Numbered from the stretch's first letter, positions 1 to 6,673 are shown. The stretch is 9,046 nucleotides of DNA from Streptococcus sp. (GCA_030825825.1 JAPJPE010000049.1:1-9046), one strand, 5' to 3'. Numbers and translations: made by a program. The notes: generated from the sequence alone by a model not told the origin.

Positions 1-738
1 ACGATTTCCATGTTGATTGGTTTGAAACAACCAACGCAAGGTGAAATCATCTATGAACCAGGTACGAAAATTGGTGTGGTCTTCCAGACTAGTGTCTTAG
101 ATGAGATGCTAACGGTTAGGGAAAATCTGACCATTCGTGCGAAACAGTATAAAGGCTTAAAACCTGATCGTGTGTCTGATCTTATTGATCGGCTAGGCCT
201 ATCAGCTTTCCAAAAGCAGAAATACGGGACGCTTTCAGGTGGTCAAAAGCGTCGGGTTGACATTGCGCGTGCTCTACTACACAGTCCAGACCTTTTGTTC
301 TTAGATGAGCCAACGACAGGTTTAGACATTCAAACCCGGAAGTCCATTTGGGATTTGCTCTATCAATTGCAGAGAGAAGAGGGAATGACCGTTGTATTGA
401 CCACGCATTATCTTGACGAAGCAGATGAAGCTGATCAAATTTATATTGTAGACCATGGGGAAGTGATTGCTCAAGGATCGGCACTAGATATTAAGAGCCA
501 GTATGCAAAAAATATCTTGAAGATTCGTTTCAAGGAGAGACAGCAGATAGAAAGTCTCAAATCTTCGGGAATGTCAGTAGAGCAACAAAGTCAATTGGAG
601 TATATTTTTCAACCCAAGAGTGAAAGGGAAGCCATTGATTATCTGGCGCAAGTTAGAGATAATCTAGCCCATTTTGAGTTTCGTCCAGGGACCATGGATG
701 ATGCCTTTATTGCACTTACAGGAAGGGAGGTCCGCTAA
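1..738 (+). CDS. ABC transporter ATP-binding protein, 5'-partial
   Basis: This is the ATPase subunit that would power the permease encoded next to it; in the cell it sits on the cytoplasmic face of the membrane. The frame is open from base 1, and the first residues (TISMLIG) are those that normally follow the Walker A lysine, so the P-loop and N-terminus lie just outside the window. Seen inside, counting the first in-window codon as 1: the Q-loop Gln at 29 (VVFQ), signature LSGGQ at 78-82, Walker B LLFLDE at 98-103, D-loop TGLD at 107-109, and the switch His at 136 (TTHYLDEAD). The C-terminal extension ends in GTMDDAFIALTG, matching the PxxEDVFxxLTG-like tail of DrrA/CcmA-type drug or lipid exporters. 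The ATG at 10 is internal, not the start. The stop TAA shares one base with the next start (TAATG), so the two genes are translationally coupled. The substrate cannot be told. Confidence 0.95.
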   Translation, partial: TISMLIGLKQPTQGEIIYEPGTKIGVVFQTSVLDEMLTVRENLTIRAKQYKGLKPDRVSDLIDRLGLSAFQKQKYGTLSGGQKRRVDIARALLHSPDLLFLDEPTTGLDIQTRKSIWDLLYQLQREEGMTVVLTTHYLDEADEADQIYIVDHGEVIAQGSALDIKSQYAKNILKIRFKERQQIESLKSSGMSVEQQSQLEYIFQPKSEREAIDYLAQVRDNLAHFEFRPGTMDDAFIALTGREVR

Positions 739-1580
739 TGCTAGCCGTACTAAAGCGAAATTTTTTATTGTATTTTAGGAATCGTTCAGGAGTTTTCTTC
801 TCCCTGTTGGGAGCCTTGATTTCCTTTGTTCTCTATATTATTTTTCTTCAAAAAAATCTGACAGATGCTTGGGCTCAGCTCCCAAATAGTGGTCCTGTGT
901 TAAATAATTGGTTAATGAGTGGGACGCTGGCTGTGACAGGGATTACGACAAGTCTGGCTGCCCTGACTCAGTTAGTAAAGGACCGTGAACATCAAGTAGA
1001 TCAGGATCTTTATTTATCGGATCAAGGAAAGTGGCGGTTACCATTTTCGTATCTAACGAGCGCAATCATCATCTCTTTTTTCATGCAAGTCCTTATGTAT
1101 GTGCTGATGTGTGGCTATTTTAGAGAAGCTCCAGCACTATCTTTATTACCTGAAGTACTCCTCATCATGCTGTTTAGTAGCCTGCTTTCTAGTTTAGTGA
1201 ATGCCATTTTTGTTTATTTTTTCCAATCCGTAGACAGTCTTGGAAAGTTTGCGACCATAGTGGGTACAGCTTCCGGTTTTTTGGTAGGGACTTATGTACC
1301 TTTAGGTGTTCTACCTGATTTTGCACAACTACTAATGAAATGTACTCCAGCAACTTATATTGCTGCACTTTATCGACAAGTACTCATGAAAGAAGCAGTG
1401 AGCGAAACCTTTAAGGGGCGAGATGATCTTCTTCGAGATTTTCAAGAAAAAATGGGCGTTCAGCTCAAATGGCAAGCTTTATTGACAAAGGAACAAACAT
1501 ACCTTATAGTGTTAGGAGGTATTCTTCTAGCTTTGGGGATTTGGGTTTCCTTAGCAAAAAGATCGAATAAAAGAAAGTAA
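738..1580 (+). CDS. ABC-2 type transporter permease
   Basis: A 280-residue integral membrane protein and the likely partner of the preceding ATPase. Hydrophobic segments are visible at about residues 19-38, 58-79, 104-127, 137-163, 170-195 and 254-273, the six-helix pattern of ABC-2 permeases. The GTYVPLGVLPDF stretch after helix five (about 184-195) is like the conserved region found there in DrrB/NodJ-type exporters. A charged segment (about 218-245) separates helices five and six and probably lies outside the membrane. The start is fixed by the one-base overlap with the upstream stop and by a strong AAGGGAGG ribosome site at 723-730, seven bases upstream. The 3' end carries a promoter-like sequence at 1482-1510. 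Export of a drug, peptide or lipid is the usual role of the family; nothing here reveals the substrate. Confidence 0.92.
   Translation: MLAVLKRNFLLYFRNRSGVFFSLLGALISFVLYIIFLQKNLTDAWAQLPNSGPVLNNWLMSGTLAVTGITTSLAALTQLVKDREHQVDQDLYLSDQGKWRLPFSYLTSAIIISFFMQVLMYVLMCGYFREAPALSLLPEVLLIMLFSSLLSSLVNAIFVYFFQSVDSLGKFATIVGTASGFLVGTYVPLGVLPDFAQLLMKCTPATYIAALYRQVLMKEAVSETFKGRDDLLRDFQEKMGVQLKWQALLTKEQTYLIVLGGILLALGIWVSLAKRSNKRK
1482..1510 (+). promoter_or_regulatory. Candidate internal promoter for the LytTR/DUF3021 pair
   Basis: TTGACA at 1482-1487 is a perfect -35 hexamer. It is followed after exactly 17 bp by TATAGT at 1505-1510, a five-of-six match to the -10 box. Transcription would begin near 1516, about 80 bases before the LytTR start at 1599. 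The site lies in permease codons, so it may be a coincidence of coding sequence, but hexamer quality and spacing are as good as the intergenic promoters in this window. Confidence 0.5.
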
Positions 1581-1598
1581 GTGAGAATTGGAGTAGGA

Positions 1599-2054
1599 AT
1601 GAAGATTCGTTTTGAGGAAAAACAGGATATCCCAGAAAACGACCCCTGTGTGGTCGTTCAAGCCAAGCAATTATCTGATCAAGCACGAGAGGTGATGGAC
1701 TATCTCGAACAATTTTCGACAGTGAATCAAGTAGTGATTCCTATCAAAACAGATGATCATTTGATTATGGTGAAAATTGATGACATTATTCTAGCCGAGA
1801 TTGATAAGAATCAGCTAACCATTTATACGACAGACAAAACGTTCACCGTCAGAGATACTTTGACAAATTTTCAACATCGGATTAATCGTCGTAATTTTTT
1901 ACAGATATCACGCCACGCGGTGATGAATATCGACCATTTAGAATCGCTATCGGATAGTTTTTCAGGCAATATGATGGCTAAACTGACACGCGGAGTGAAA
2001 TCAAGTGTCAGTCGGAAATATGTCAAATCCTTGATGGATTATTTAGGGGTATAG
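1599..2054 (+). CDS. Stand-alone LytTR-family DNA-binding transcriptional regulator
   Basis: A 151-residue cytoplasmic protein with no receiver domain. Residues 1-45 form a short N-terminal segment. Residues about 46-149 match the LytTR DNA-binding domain: an opening strand run (VVIPIKTDDHLIMVKIDDIILAE), then FLQISRHAVMNIDHL at 100-114 and the closing SSVSRKYVKSL at 135-145. LytTR proteins bind pairs of short direct repeats upstream of their targets; the cassette's own promoter, outside the window, would be an obvious target. The frame is open from a GTG at 1581, but the ATG at 1599 is preferred because GGAG at 1590-1593 precedes it and the protein then begins MKIRFEEKQD, as I recall for relatives. 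The pairing with a small membrane protein downstream recalls LytTR regulatory systems such as HdrRM and BrsRM of Streptococcus mutans; that equivalence is inferred. Confidence 0.93.
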   Translation: MKIRFEEKQDIPENDPCVVVQAKQLSDQAREVMDYLEQFSTVNQVVIPIKTDDHLIMVKIDDIILAEIDKNQLTIYTTDKTFTVRDTLTNFQHRINRRNFLQISRHAVMNIDHLESLSDSFSGNMMAKLTRGVKSSVSRKYVKSLMDYLGV

Positions 2055-2057
2055 GAG
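2053..2057 (+). promoter_or_regulatory. Ribosome binding site overlapping the LytTR stop codon
   Basis: AGGAG shares its first two bases with the TAG stop of the LytTR gene. It lies three bases before a GTG at 2061 and six before the ATG at 2064. The six-base spacing favours the ATG as the true start. The overlap means ribosomes finishing the regulator can re-initiate on the membrane protein, which should keep the two in a fixed ratio. Confidence 0.75.
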
Positions 2058-2063
2058 AAAGTG

Positions 2064-2477
2064 ATGAAACGAGTTATAGCTTATTTTGTATCTGGTATGA
2101 GGACAGGATCCTTCTTTTATTTGTGTTTGGTGTTATTATCCCATATCTATCCCAACATCGTCTATCCCGCTGTGAATGTACGCAACATCCTAGCGATCTT
2201 TTTAATGAGTGGAACAATGGGAGTTTTGACGTTCATTCTTGAGGAAGAAGAGTTTTTGACCTATAGTTTGCGTGTGGTCCTGCATTTAGTTGTGACAGCT
2301 ACCATCTTAGCATTGACCTACTTATTTTTTGGCTGGGGGGCAGCCTTACGGAGCCCGATTCCTTGGTTGATCTTTCTAGCCATTTACGGCCTGATCTGGC
2401 TGTACCAGATTTGGCAACTCCATAAAAAAACTCAACGAATCAACCAAGCATTGTTGTATCGCAGAAAAGGGAAATAG
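2064..2477 (+). CDS. DUF3021-type four-helix membrane protein
   Basis: A 137-residue membrane protein with four hydrophobic segments at about residues 8-28, 41-60, 70-91 and 98-117, an acidic patch EEEE at 60-63 between helices two and three, and a basic C-terminal tail (KKTQRIN...YRRKGK). Size, helix pattern and position directly after a LytTR gene match the DUF3021 family. No catalytic motif is visible. In LytTR regulatory systems the small membrane partner restrains the regulator until a signal arrives; I infer a similar role here, but the sequence does not prove it. The start is ATG 2064 rather than GTG 2061, from the spacing of the ribosome site at 2053-2057. The gene is last in the cassette and is followed by a terminator. 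Confidence 0.85.
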   Translation: MKRVIAYFVSGMRTGSFFYLCLVLLSHIYPNIVYPAVNVRNILAIFLMSGTMGVLTFILEEEEFLTYSLRVVLHLVVTATILALTYLFFGWGAALRSPIPWLIFLAIYGLIWLYQIWQLHKKTQRINQALLYRRKGK

Positions 2478-2498
2478 TCCCAGAAAAAAGTGTATAAG

Positions 2499-2533
2499 AA
2501 AACCACGAAGTTTCGTATTAACTTCGTGGTTTT
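2499..2533. terminator. Bidirectional intrinsic terminator between the cassette and tyrS
   Basis: A perfect 14-bp inverted repeat, AAAACCACGAAGTT at 2499-2512 and its complement at 2520-2533, closes on a seven-base loop. Reading plus, the stem ends in TTTTACTTTCTT; reading minus, it ends in a T-rich stretch (TTTTCTTATAC). It lies between the stop of the membrane protein (2477) and the stop of tyrS (2540), so one hairpin serves both convergent units. Confidence 0.93.
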
Positions 2534-2539
2534 ACTTTC

Positions 2540-3796
2540 TTAATAAGTCAAAACAAAGTATTTTTTCTTACCGCGACGGATAACGGTCAATTCATTTTCT
2601 AATTTATCGCTATCGCTCAAGACATAGTCAAGGTCTTGGATGCGGTCGCCGTTGACGTAGATAGCTCCATTTTGAACATCTTCGCGGGCTTGGCGTTTAG
2701 AATTCACTACACCAGCTGTGACCAAGAGTTCTACAATGTTGAGGTTGTCTTCTGCTTGGACCTGGTAGTTTGGCACACCACGAAGGCCTTGTTTGAGTTC
2801 TTTGACAGAAAGGTTTTTGATGTTTCCTGCAAAGAGTTGTTCGGTGATGTTGAGGGCTTCCTTGTAGGCTTCTTCGCCGTGGACGAGGGTAACCACTTCA
2901 CGCGCCAAGATCTTTTGAGCCAAGCGTTCATGAGGAGCGGCCTCAAACTGTTTGCGGATCTCTTCAATCTCATCAAGTGACAAGAAAGTGAAGATCTTCA
3001 AGAAACGCACAGCATCCGCATCCATCACATTCATCCAGAATTGGTACATTTCGTATGGAGATGTTTTGTCTGCATTGAGCCAGACCGCATTACCTTCTGA
3101 TTTACCGAATTTCTTACCAGTTGCATCTGTGATCAAAGGCACAGTCATAACATGACCAGTTTTATCTGCTTTACGACGCATCAACTCAGTACCGGCTGTC
3201 ATGTTTCCCCATTGGTCAGATCCACCGATTTGAAGGGTTACATTGTGTTCTTGGTTGAGGACGTAGAAGTCATAGCCTTGCATGATTTGGTAGGCAAACT
3301 CTGTGTAAGAAATCCCTGTTTCAATCCGTTTTTTAACAGATTCTTTACTCATCATAGCATTGACCGTAAAGTATTTTCCGACATCACGAAGGAAGTCAAT
3401 AAAGCTAATGCTTCCAAACCAATCGTAGTTATTGACCATTTCGGCTTTATTGTCCCCATTTTCAAAATCGAGGAAACGAGACAATTGCCCTTGAATAGAG
3501 CGAACCCATTCTTGTACAGTTTCTTTTGTTTGGAGACTACGTTCAGCATCTTTGAAGGACGGATCACCAATGAGACCAGTCGCACCGCCAACGAGCGCAT
3601 AAGGTTTGTGGCCTGCTAGTTGAAGACGACGGCTCGTCAAGATGGCAACCAAGTGACCAAGGTGAAGGCTGTCAGCAGTTGGATCATAACCAGTATAATA
3701 AGAAACCTGACCTTCTTCCAGTGCTTTGCGCAAGGCTTCTTCATCCGTCGTTTGAAATACCAAACCACGCTCTTTTAGCTCATCAAAAATGTGCAT
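2540..3796 (-). CDS. tyrS: Tyrosyl-tRNA synthetase
   Basis: Catalyses ATP-dependent charging of tRNA-Tyr with tyrosine in the cytoplasm. At 418 residues it has the usual bacterial length. The class I signature HLGH is at 45-48, the tyrosine-binding region YTEFAYQIMQGYD at 164-176, GGSDQWGNM at 191-199, and the KMSKS-type loop KFGKS at 229-233. A C-terminal S4-like RNA-binding domain covers about 351-413. The frame extends to an ATG at 3826, but that codon sits at the predicted transcription start. The ATG at 3796 instead has AGGAG nine bases upstream and gives the MHIFDELKERG start that I recall for streptococcal TyrS. The leader is only about 30 bases, so there is no room for a T-box. The gene is divergent from pbp1b and convergent with the ABC/LytTR cassette. 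Confidence 0.98.
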   Translation of the reverse strand: MHIFDELKERGLVFQTTDEEALRKALEEGQVSYYTGYDPTADSLHLGHLVAILTSRRLQLAGHKPYALVGGATGLIGDPSFKDAERSLQTKETVQEWVRSIQGQLSRFLDFENGDNKAEMVNNYDWFGSISFIDFLRDVGKYFTVNAMMSKESVKKRIETGISYTEFAYQIMQGYDFYVLNQEHNVTLQIGGSDQWGNMTAGTELMRRKADKTGHVMTVPLITDATGKKFGKSEGNAVWLNADKTSPYEMYQFWMNVMDADAVRFLKIFTFLSLDEIEEIRKQFEAAPHERLAQKILAREVVTLVHGEEAYKEALNITEQLFAGNIKNLSVKELKQGLRGVPNYQVQAEDNLNIVELLVTAGVVNSKRQAREDVQNGAIYVNGDRIQDLDYVLSDSDKLENELTVIRRGKKKYFVLTY

Positions 3797-3805
3797 GTGT
3801 CTTTT

Positions 3806-3810
3806 CTCCT
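3806..3810 (-). promoter_or_regulatory. tyrS ribosome binding site
   Basis: On the minus strand AGGAG (plus-strand CTCCT) precedes the ATG at 3796 by nine bases. It decides the start, because the in-frame upstream ATG at 3826 has no comparable site. Confidence 0.85.
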
Positions 3811-3832
3811 TTATAAGTTTATTCATTTCTCT

Positions 3833-3860
3833 ATTCTACCATAAACCACGGAAATGGCAA
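3833..3860 (-). promoter_or_regulatory. tyrS promoter
   Basis: Reading the minus strand, TTGCCA (3860-3855) is followed after 16 bp by TAGAAT (3838-3833), with a TG one base before the -10 box (extended -10). Transcription would start near 3826, giving a leader of about 30 bases. Confidence 0.7.
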
Positions 3861-3924
3861 TGCTTTCCATCATTTTCTTGTCCTTACCCAGGCAGAATGA
3901 GTGACGATTTCTACGCTCTTGTGA

Positions 3925-3954
3925 TTGAAAACAAGGGGTCTAATCTGCTATAAT
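3925..3954 (+). promoter_or_regulatory. pbp1b promoter (extended -10)
   Basis: TTGAAA at 3925-3930 and a perfect TATAAT at 3949-3954 are 18 bp apart, and TG at 3946-3947 forms an extended -10 element. The start of transcription would be near 3961, only about 18 bases before the GTG start of pbp1b. The -35 overlaps an in-frame TTG, which therefore cannot be the translation start for transcripts from this promoter. Confidence 0.8.
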
Positions 3955-3963
3955 ATAGGGAAC

Positions 3964-3970
3964 AAGGAGA
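3964..3970 (+). promoter_or_regulatory. pbp1b ribosome binding site
   Basis: AAGGAGA lies eight bases before the GTG at 3979. No equivalent site precedes the in-frame TTG at 3925, so this site fixes the GTG start. Confidence 0.85.
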
Positions 3971-3978
3971 AAGAATCA

Positions 3979-6435
3979 GTGAATCAATTAAAAGAGAAGC
4001 TGCAAGAGTTTTGGAAGAAAGTTCAAAAATTCTTTGCAAAGATGTATACAGAAACTCCGAATAAGGAAAAAAATGAGGAAAGTAGCTGGTCTGTCGGCGA
4101 TATTTTTGCGACCTTTTTGCGAACCCTCAAACTCTTGTGGGATGTGATGATCGCCCTGTTCGTGTGCCTCTTTTTATTTGGCGCAGGGATCGGGATTGGT
4201 TATGCGGCGAGCCTCTTTAGCAATGTCAAGGTTCCAAAGACAGAAGAATTGGTCCAGCAGGTCCGCAACGTTAGCAGTGTTTCAAAACTGACTTATTCCG
4301 ATAAGAGCTTGATTGCAGAAGTGGACAGTGATTTGATCCGCACGCCAGTAGCAGGAGATGCCATTTCAGACAATGTCAAGAAGGCTGTGATTGCTACTGA
4401 GGATGAGAATTTTGAAAGCCACAAGGGGGTTGTGCCCAAAGCTGTTCTTCGGGCGACGCTTGGATCTGTAGCCGGTGTCGGTTCCTCTAGTGGGGGATCA
4501 ACTCTGACCCAGCAGTTGATCAAACAGCAAGTCGTCGGAGACGCTCCCACCTTTACTCGTAAGGCGACAGAGATTGTCGATGCCTTGGCTTTAGAGCGGG
4601 GAATGGATAAAAATGAAATCCTAACCACCTACTTAAATGTTTCGCCTTTTGGACGAAACAATCGGGGACAAAATATTGCGGGTGTGGAAGCTGCGGCTCA
4701 AGGGATCTTTGGTGTCTCTGCCAAAGACTTGTCCGTTCCACAAGCGGCCTTTATCGCTGGCTTGCCACAAAGTCCGATTGTCTACTCTCCTTATGCTGCA
4801 GACGGTAGCCTAAAGAGCAAGGAGAACCTCGAGTTAGGTCTGGCGCGTGCCAAAGATGTCTTGTTCAATATGTACCGGACAGGAGCCTTGTCGAAAAAAG
4901 ACTACGAGACCTATGCTCAGTACGACTTGACCAAAGACTTCATGGCTCCAGATGGCATCGAGAAAACACCGCATGACTACCTCTACTTCCAAGCCATGGC
5001 AGAAGCAAAAGAGGCCATGTATGATTACTTGATCAAGCGAGACAATGTCACCAAGCAAGACTTGAAAAATAATGAAACCGTCAAGGCTTACCAAGAATTA
5101 GCTGAGAGCGAGTTGCGCGAAGGTGGCTACACCATTCAAACCACGATTAACAAACCGGTTCACAATGCGATGCAGGCCGCGGTAGCGAATTTTGGAAGCG
5201 TCTTGGATGATGGGACGGGGCTTGTAGAAGTTGGGAATGTCCTTATGGACAACCGAACGGGTGCCGTTTTAGGATTTATCGGTGGACGGAATTTTGACGG
5301 CAACCAAAACAACCATGCTTTTGATACAGAGCGTTCCCCAGGGTCGACTATCAAACCGCTGTTGGCATACGGAATTGCCATCGACCAAGGCTTGATGGGA
5401 AGCAATAGCATCCTTTCTAACTACCCAACTAATTTCTCAAGTGGTGAGCCAATCATGCACGTGGATAGCCGAGGGACAGCCATGATGGATCTCCGTGAGG
5501 CCCTCAATACCTCATGGAATATTCCAGCTTACTGGACTTACCGGACTCTTCGTGAAAAGGGTGTGGATGTCCCATCCTACATGAAGAAAATGGGCTATGA
5601 TATTCCTGAATATGGCATTGAGAGTCTGCCGATGGGGGGAGGAATTGAGGTCACTGTTGCCCAACATACCAATGGTTTCCAAACCATTGCTAACAATGGG
5701 AACTACCTCAAACGCTACATGGTAGAACAAATCATTGATCGAGATGGGGATGTAGTCTATAAGCACGAGGCAGATCCTGTTCGTGTTTACTCTCCAGCAA
5801 CGGCAACGATTATGCAGGATCTCTTGCGCGGGGTTATTACGTCTGGTGCTACAACGACCTTTAAGTCACGGATTAGCCAAGTCAACCCAACGCTGGCAGG
5901 TGCAGACTGGATTGGAAAAACCGGTACCACTAACTCAAATGGGGATATGTGGCTCATGTTGTCCACCCCTAATGTTTCTTTAGGAGGTTGGATCGGTCAT
6001 GACAACAATGCTTCCATGCAGACCTTGACTGGATACAACAACAATGCCCAATACATGGCGCAGTTGGCGAATGCGATCTACCAAGCAGATCCAAGTCTCT
6101 TTGGAATTCAGGATAAATTCACTCTCGATAAGAGTGTGATCCGCTCTGAAGTGCTCAAATCGACGGGTGAAAGACCGGGCCGCGTCAATGTCAATGGCCG
6201 GGATATCGATGTGAGCGGTCAAATGGTGACGAGTCTTTGGGCCAAAAACGGAGCGCCAACCACTCAATACCGCTTTGCCATCGGGGGATCGGATAGCGAT
6301 TATCAAAGTGCTTGGGCAGCCATTCTCGGTAATAGCAGTGGAAATCAGTCGAATAATAAGAACAATTCGACAACCAATAGTTCATCAAGCAATAGTTCAA
6401 ATCGAAACAGCTCAAATCGTGGCAATCGACGCTAG
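3979..6435 (+). CDS. pbp1b: Class A penicillin-binding protein 1B (glycosyltransferase/transpeptidase)
   Basis: Polymerises lipid II into glycan strands and cross-links the stem peptides at the outer face of the membrane. The 818-residue product begins with a charged cytoplasmic segment, followed by one membrane helix at about 52-79. The GT51 domain follows: EDENFESHKG with catalytic Glu at 141, GGSTLTQQ at about 172-179, and NVSPFGRNNRGQNIAG at about 220-235. The penicillin-binding domain has SxxK (STIK, Ser 456), SxN (SWN, 512-514) and KTGTT (647-651), all intact. The last 35 residues (784-818) are a Ser/Asn-rich low-complexity tail ending in RGNRR. The GTG at 3979 is chosen from the ribosome site and promoter; the frame stays open 18 codons further upstream to a TTG that overlaps the -35 box. 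It is transcribed divergently from tyrS and precedes rpoB, an arrangement I recall in other streptococci. No terminator lies directly after the stop; the first one is at 6552-6596. Confidence 0.97.
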   Translation: MNQLKEKLQEFWKKVQKFFAKMYTETPNKEKNEESSWSVGDIFATFLRTLKLLWDVMIALFVCLFLFGAGIGIGYAASLFSNVKVPKTEELVQQVRNVSSVSKLTYSDKSLIAEVDSDLIRTPVAGDAISDNVKKAVIATEDENFESHKGVVPKAVLRATLGSVAGVGSSSGGSTLTQQLIKQQVVGDAPTFTRKATEIVDALALERGMDKNEILTTYLNVSPFGRNNRGQNIAGVEAAAQGIFGVSAKDLSVPQAAFIAGLPQSPIVYSPYAADGSLKSKENLELGLARAKDVLFNMYRTGALSKKDYETYAQYDLTKDFMAPDGIEKTPHDYLYFQAMAEAKEAMYDYLIKRDNVTKQDLKNNETVKAYQELAESELREGGYTIQTTINKPVHNAMQAAVANFGSVLDDGTGLVEVGNVLMDNRTGAVLGFIGGRNFDGNQNNHAFDTERSPGSTIKPLLAYGIAIDQGLMGSNSILSNYPTNFSSGEPIMHVDSRGTAMMDLREALNTSWNIPAYWTYRTLREKGVDVPSYMKKMGYDIPEYGIESLPMGGGIEVTVAQHTNGFQTIANNGNYLKRYMVEQIIDRDGDVVYKHEADPVRVYSPATATIMQDLLRGVITSGATTTFKSRISQVNPTLAGADWIGKTGTTNSNGDMWLMLSTPNVSLGGWIGHDNNASMQTLTGYNNNAQYMAQLANAIYQADPSLFGIQDKFTLDKSVIRSEVLKSTGERPGRVNVNGRDIDVSGQMVTSLWAKNGAPTTQYRFAIGGSDSDYQSAWAAILGNSSGNQSNNKNNSTTNSSSSNSSNRNSSNRGNRR

Positions 6436-6465
6436 TCTGATTCAGTAGAAAACCTAGAGAAAGCC

Positions 6466-6494
6466 TTGATTTTTGGAGCAAAAAACGGTATAAT
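6466..6494 (+). promoter_or_regulatory. Strong promoter upstream of rpoB
   Basis: TTGATT at 6466-6471 (four of six) and a perfect TATAAT at 6489-6494 are separated by 17 bp. Transcription would start near 6501, giving rpoB a leader of about 286 bases. It is the best promoter in the 351-bp gap. Because a terminator-like hairpin follows within 60 bases of the start, the product may be either the rpoB mRNA or a separate short RNA. Confidence 0.8.
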
Positions 6495-6516
6495 AGTGAT
6501 AACTAATTTGTCGTGT

Positions 6517-6547
6517 GCTTTATTTGAAATATTGTCCAAATAAGAGC
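6517..6547 (+). other. First leader hairpin after the rpoB promoter
   Basis: GCTTTATTTG at 6517-6526 can pair with CAAATAA-g-AGC at 6537-6547, ten base pairs with one bulged G and a ten-base loop. Its 3' side contains AAGAGC (6542-6547), which could instead pair with GCTCTT at 6588-6593 in the following terminator. The two hairpins may therefore influence each other. The stem is AU-rich and its stability is uncertain. Confidence 0.5.
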
Positions 6548-6551
6548 TTAC

Positions 6552-6596
6552 AGCAGTTAAATCTTACTTGAATAAGTCGATTTAGCTGCTCTTTTT
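6552..6596 (+). terminator. Intrinsic terminator or attenuator between the promoter and rpoB
   Basis: AGCAGTTAAATC at 6552-6563 pairs with GATTTAGCTGCT at 6579-6590 (eleven Watson-Crick pairs and one G-U). The enclosed 15 bases form a second small stem, ACTT (6566-6569) with AAGT (6574-6577), around a GAAT loop. CTTTTT at 6591-6596 follows directly, as in an intrinsic terminator. Three roles fit: end of the pbp1b transcript, end of a short RNA of about 96 bases made from the 6466-6494 promoter, or an attenuator that sets how much transcription reaches rpoB. Confidence 0.75.
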
Positions 6597-6673
6597 GTGC
6601 CTATTTTTCAGGAAAATCCTAGTTTGTTACACAAATTTAATTTTTCTAAAAATTACAAAAAGCGACGAATGAG
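6597..6673 (+). other. AT-rich spacer in the rpoB leader
   Basis: No gene is seen. An AT-only inverted repeat (TAATTTTT at 6638-6645, AAAAATTA at 6648-6655) and a small AGGA/TCCT repeat (6610-6620) are present. A weak promoter-like pair, TTGTTA at 6624-6629 and TAAAAA at 6647-6652 with 17 bp between, could provide transcription downstream of the terminator, but each hexamer matches at only four of six positions. Confidence 0.4.

Noticed and set aside
182..484. Minus-strand 100-codon frame inside the ABC ATPase gene
   Set aside because: It is antisense to conserved ATPase motifs, with no ribosome site or recognisable product.
1514..1520. A perfect AGGAGGT inside the permease gene, as a possible internal translation start
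   Set aside because: No ATG, GTG or TTG follows at a workable distance in a frame that leads to a product.
2636..3619. Long plus-strand open frames across tyrS (2636-2980, 2952-3155, 3152-3619)
   Set aside because: They are antisense to a well-supported tyrS, lack ribosome sites and resemble no known family; they are shadow frames.
4293..6481. Several minus-strand frames of 60-111 codons across pbp1b
   Set aside because: All are antisense to intact PBP1b domains and look like by-products of codon usage.
6636..6652. TTTAAT and TAAAAA as -10 boxes of a second rpoB promoter
   Set aside because: The paired -35 sequences are absent or weak (TTGTTA, four of six). It is kept only as a low-confidence note in the spacer entry.
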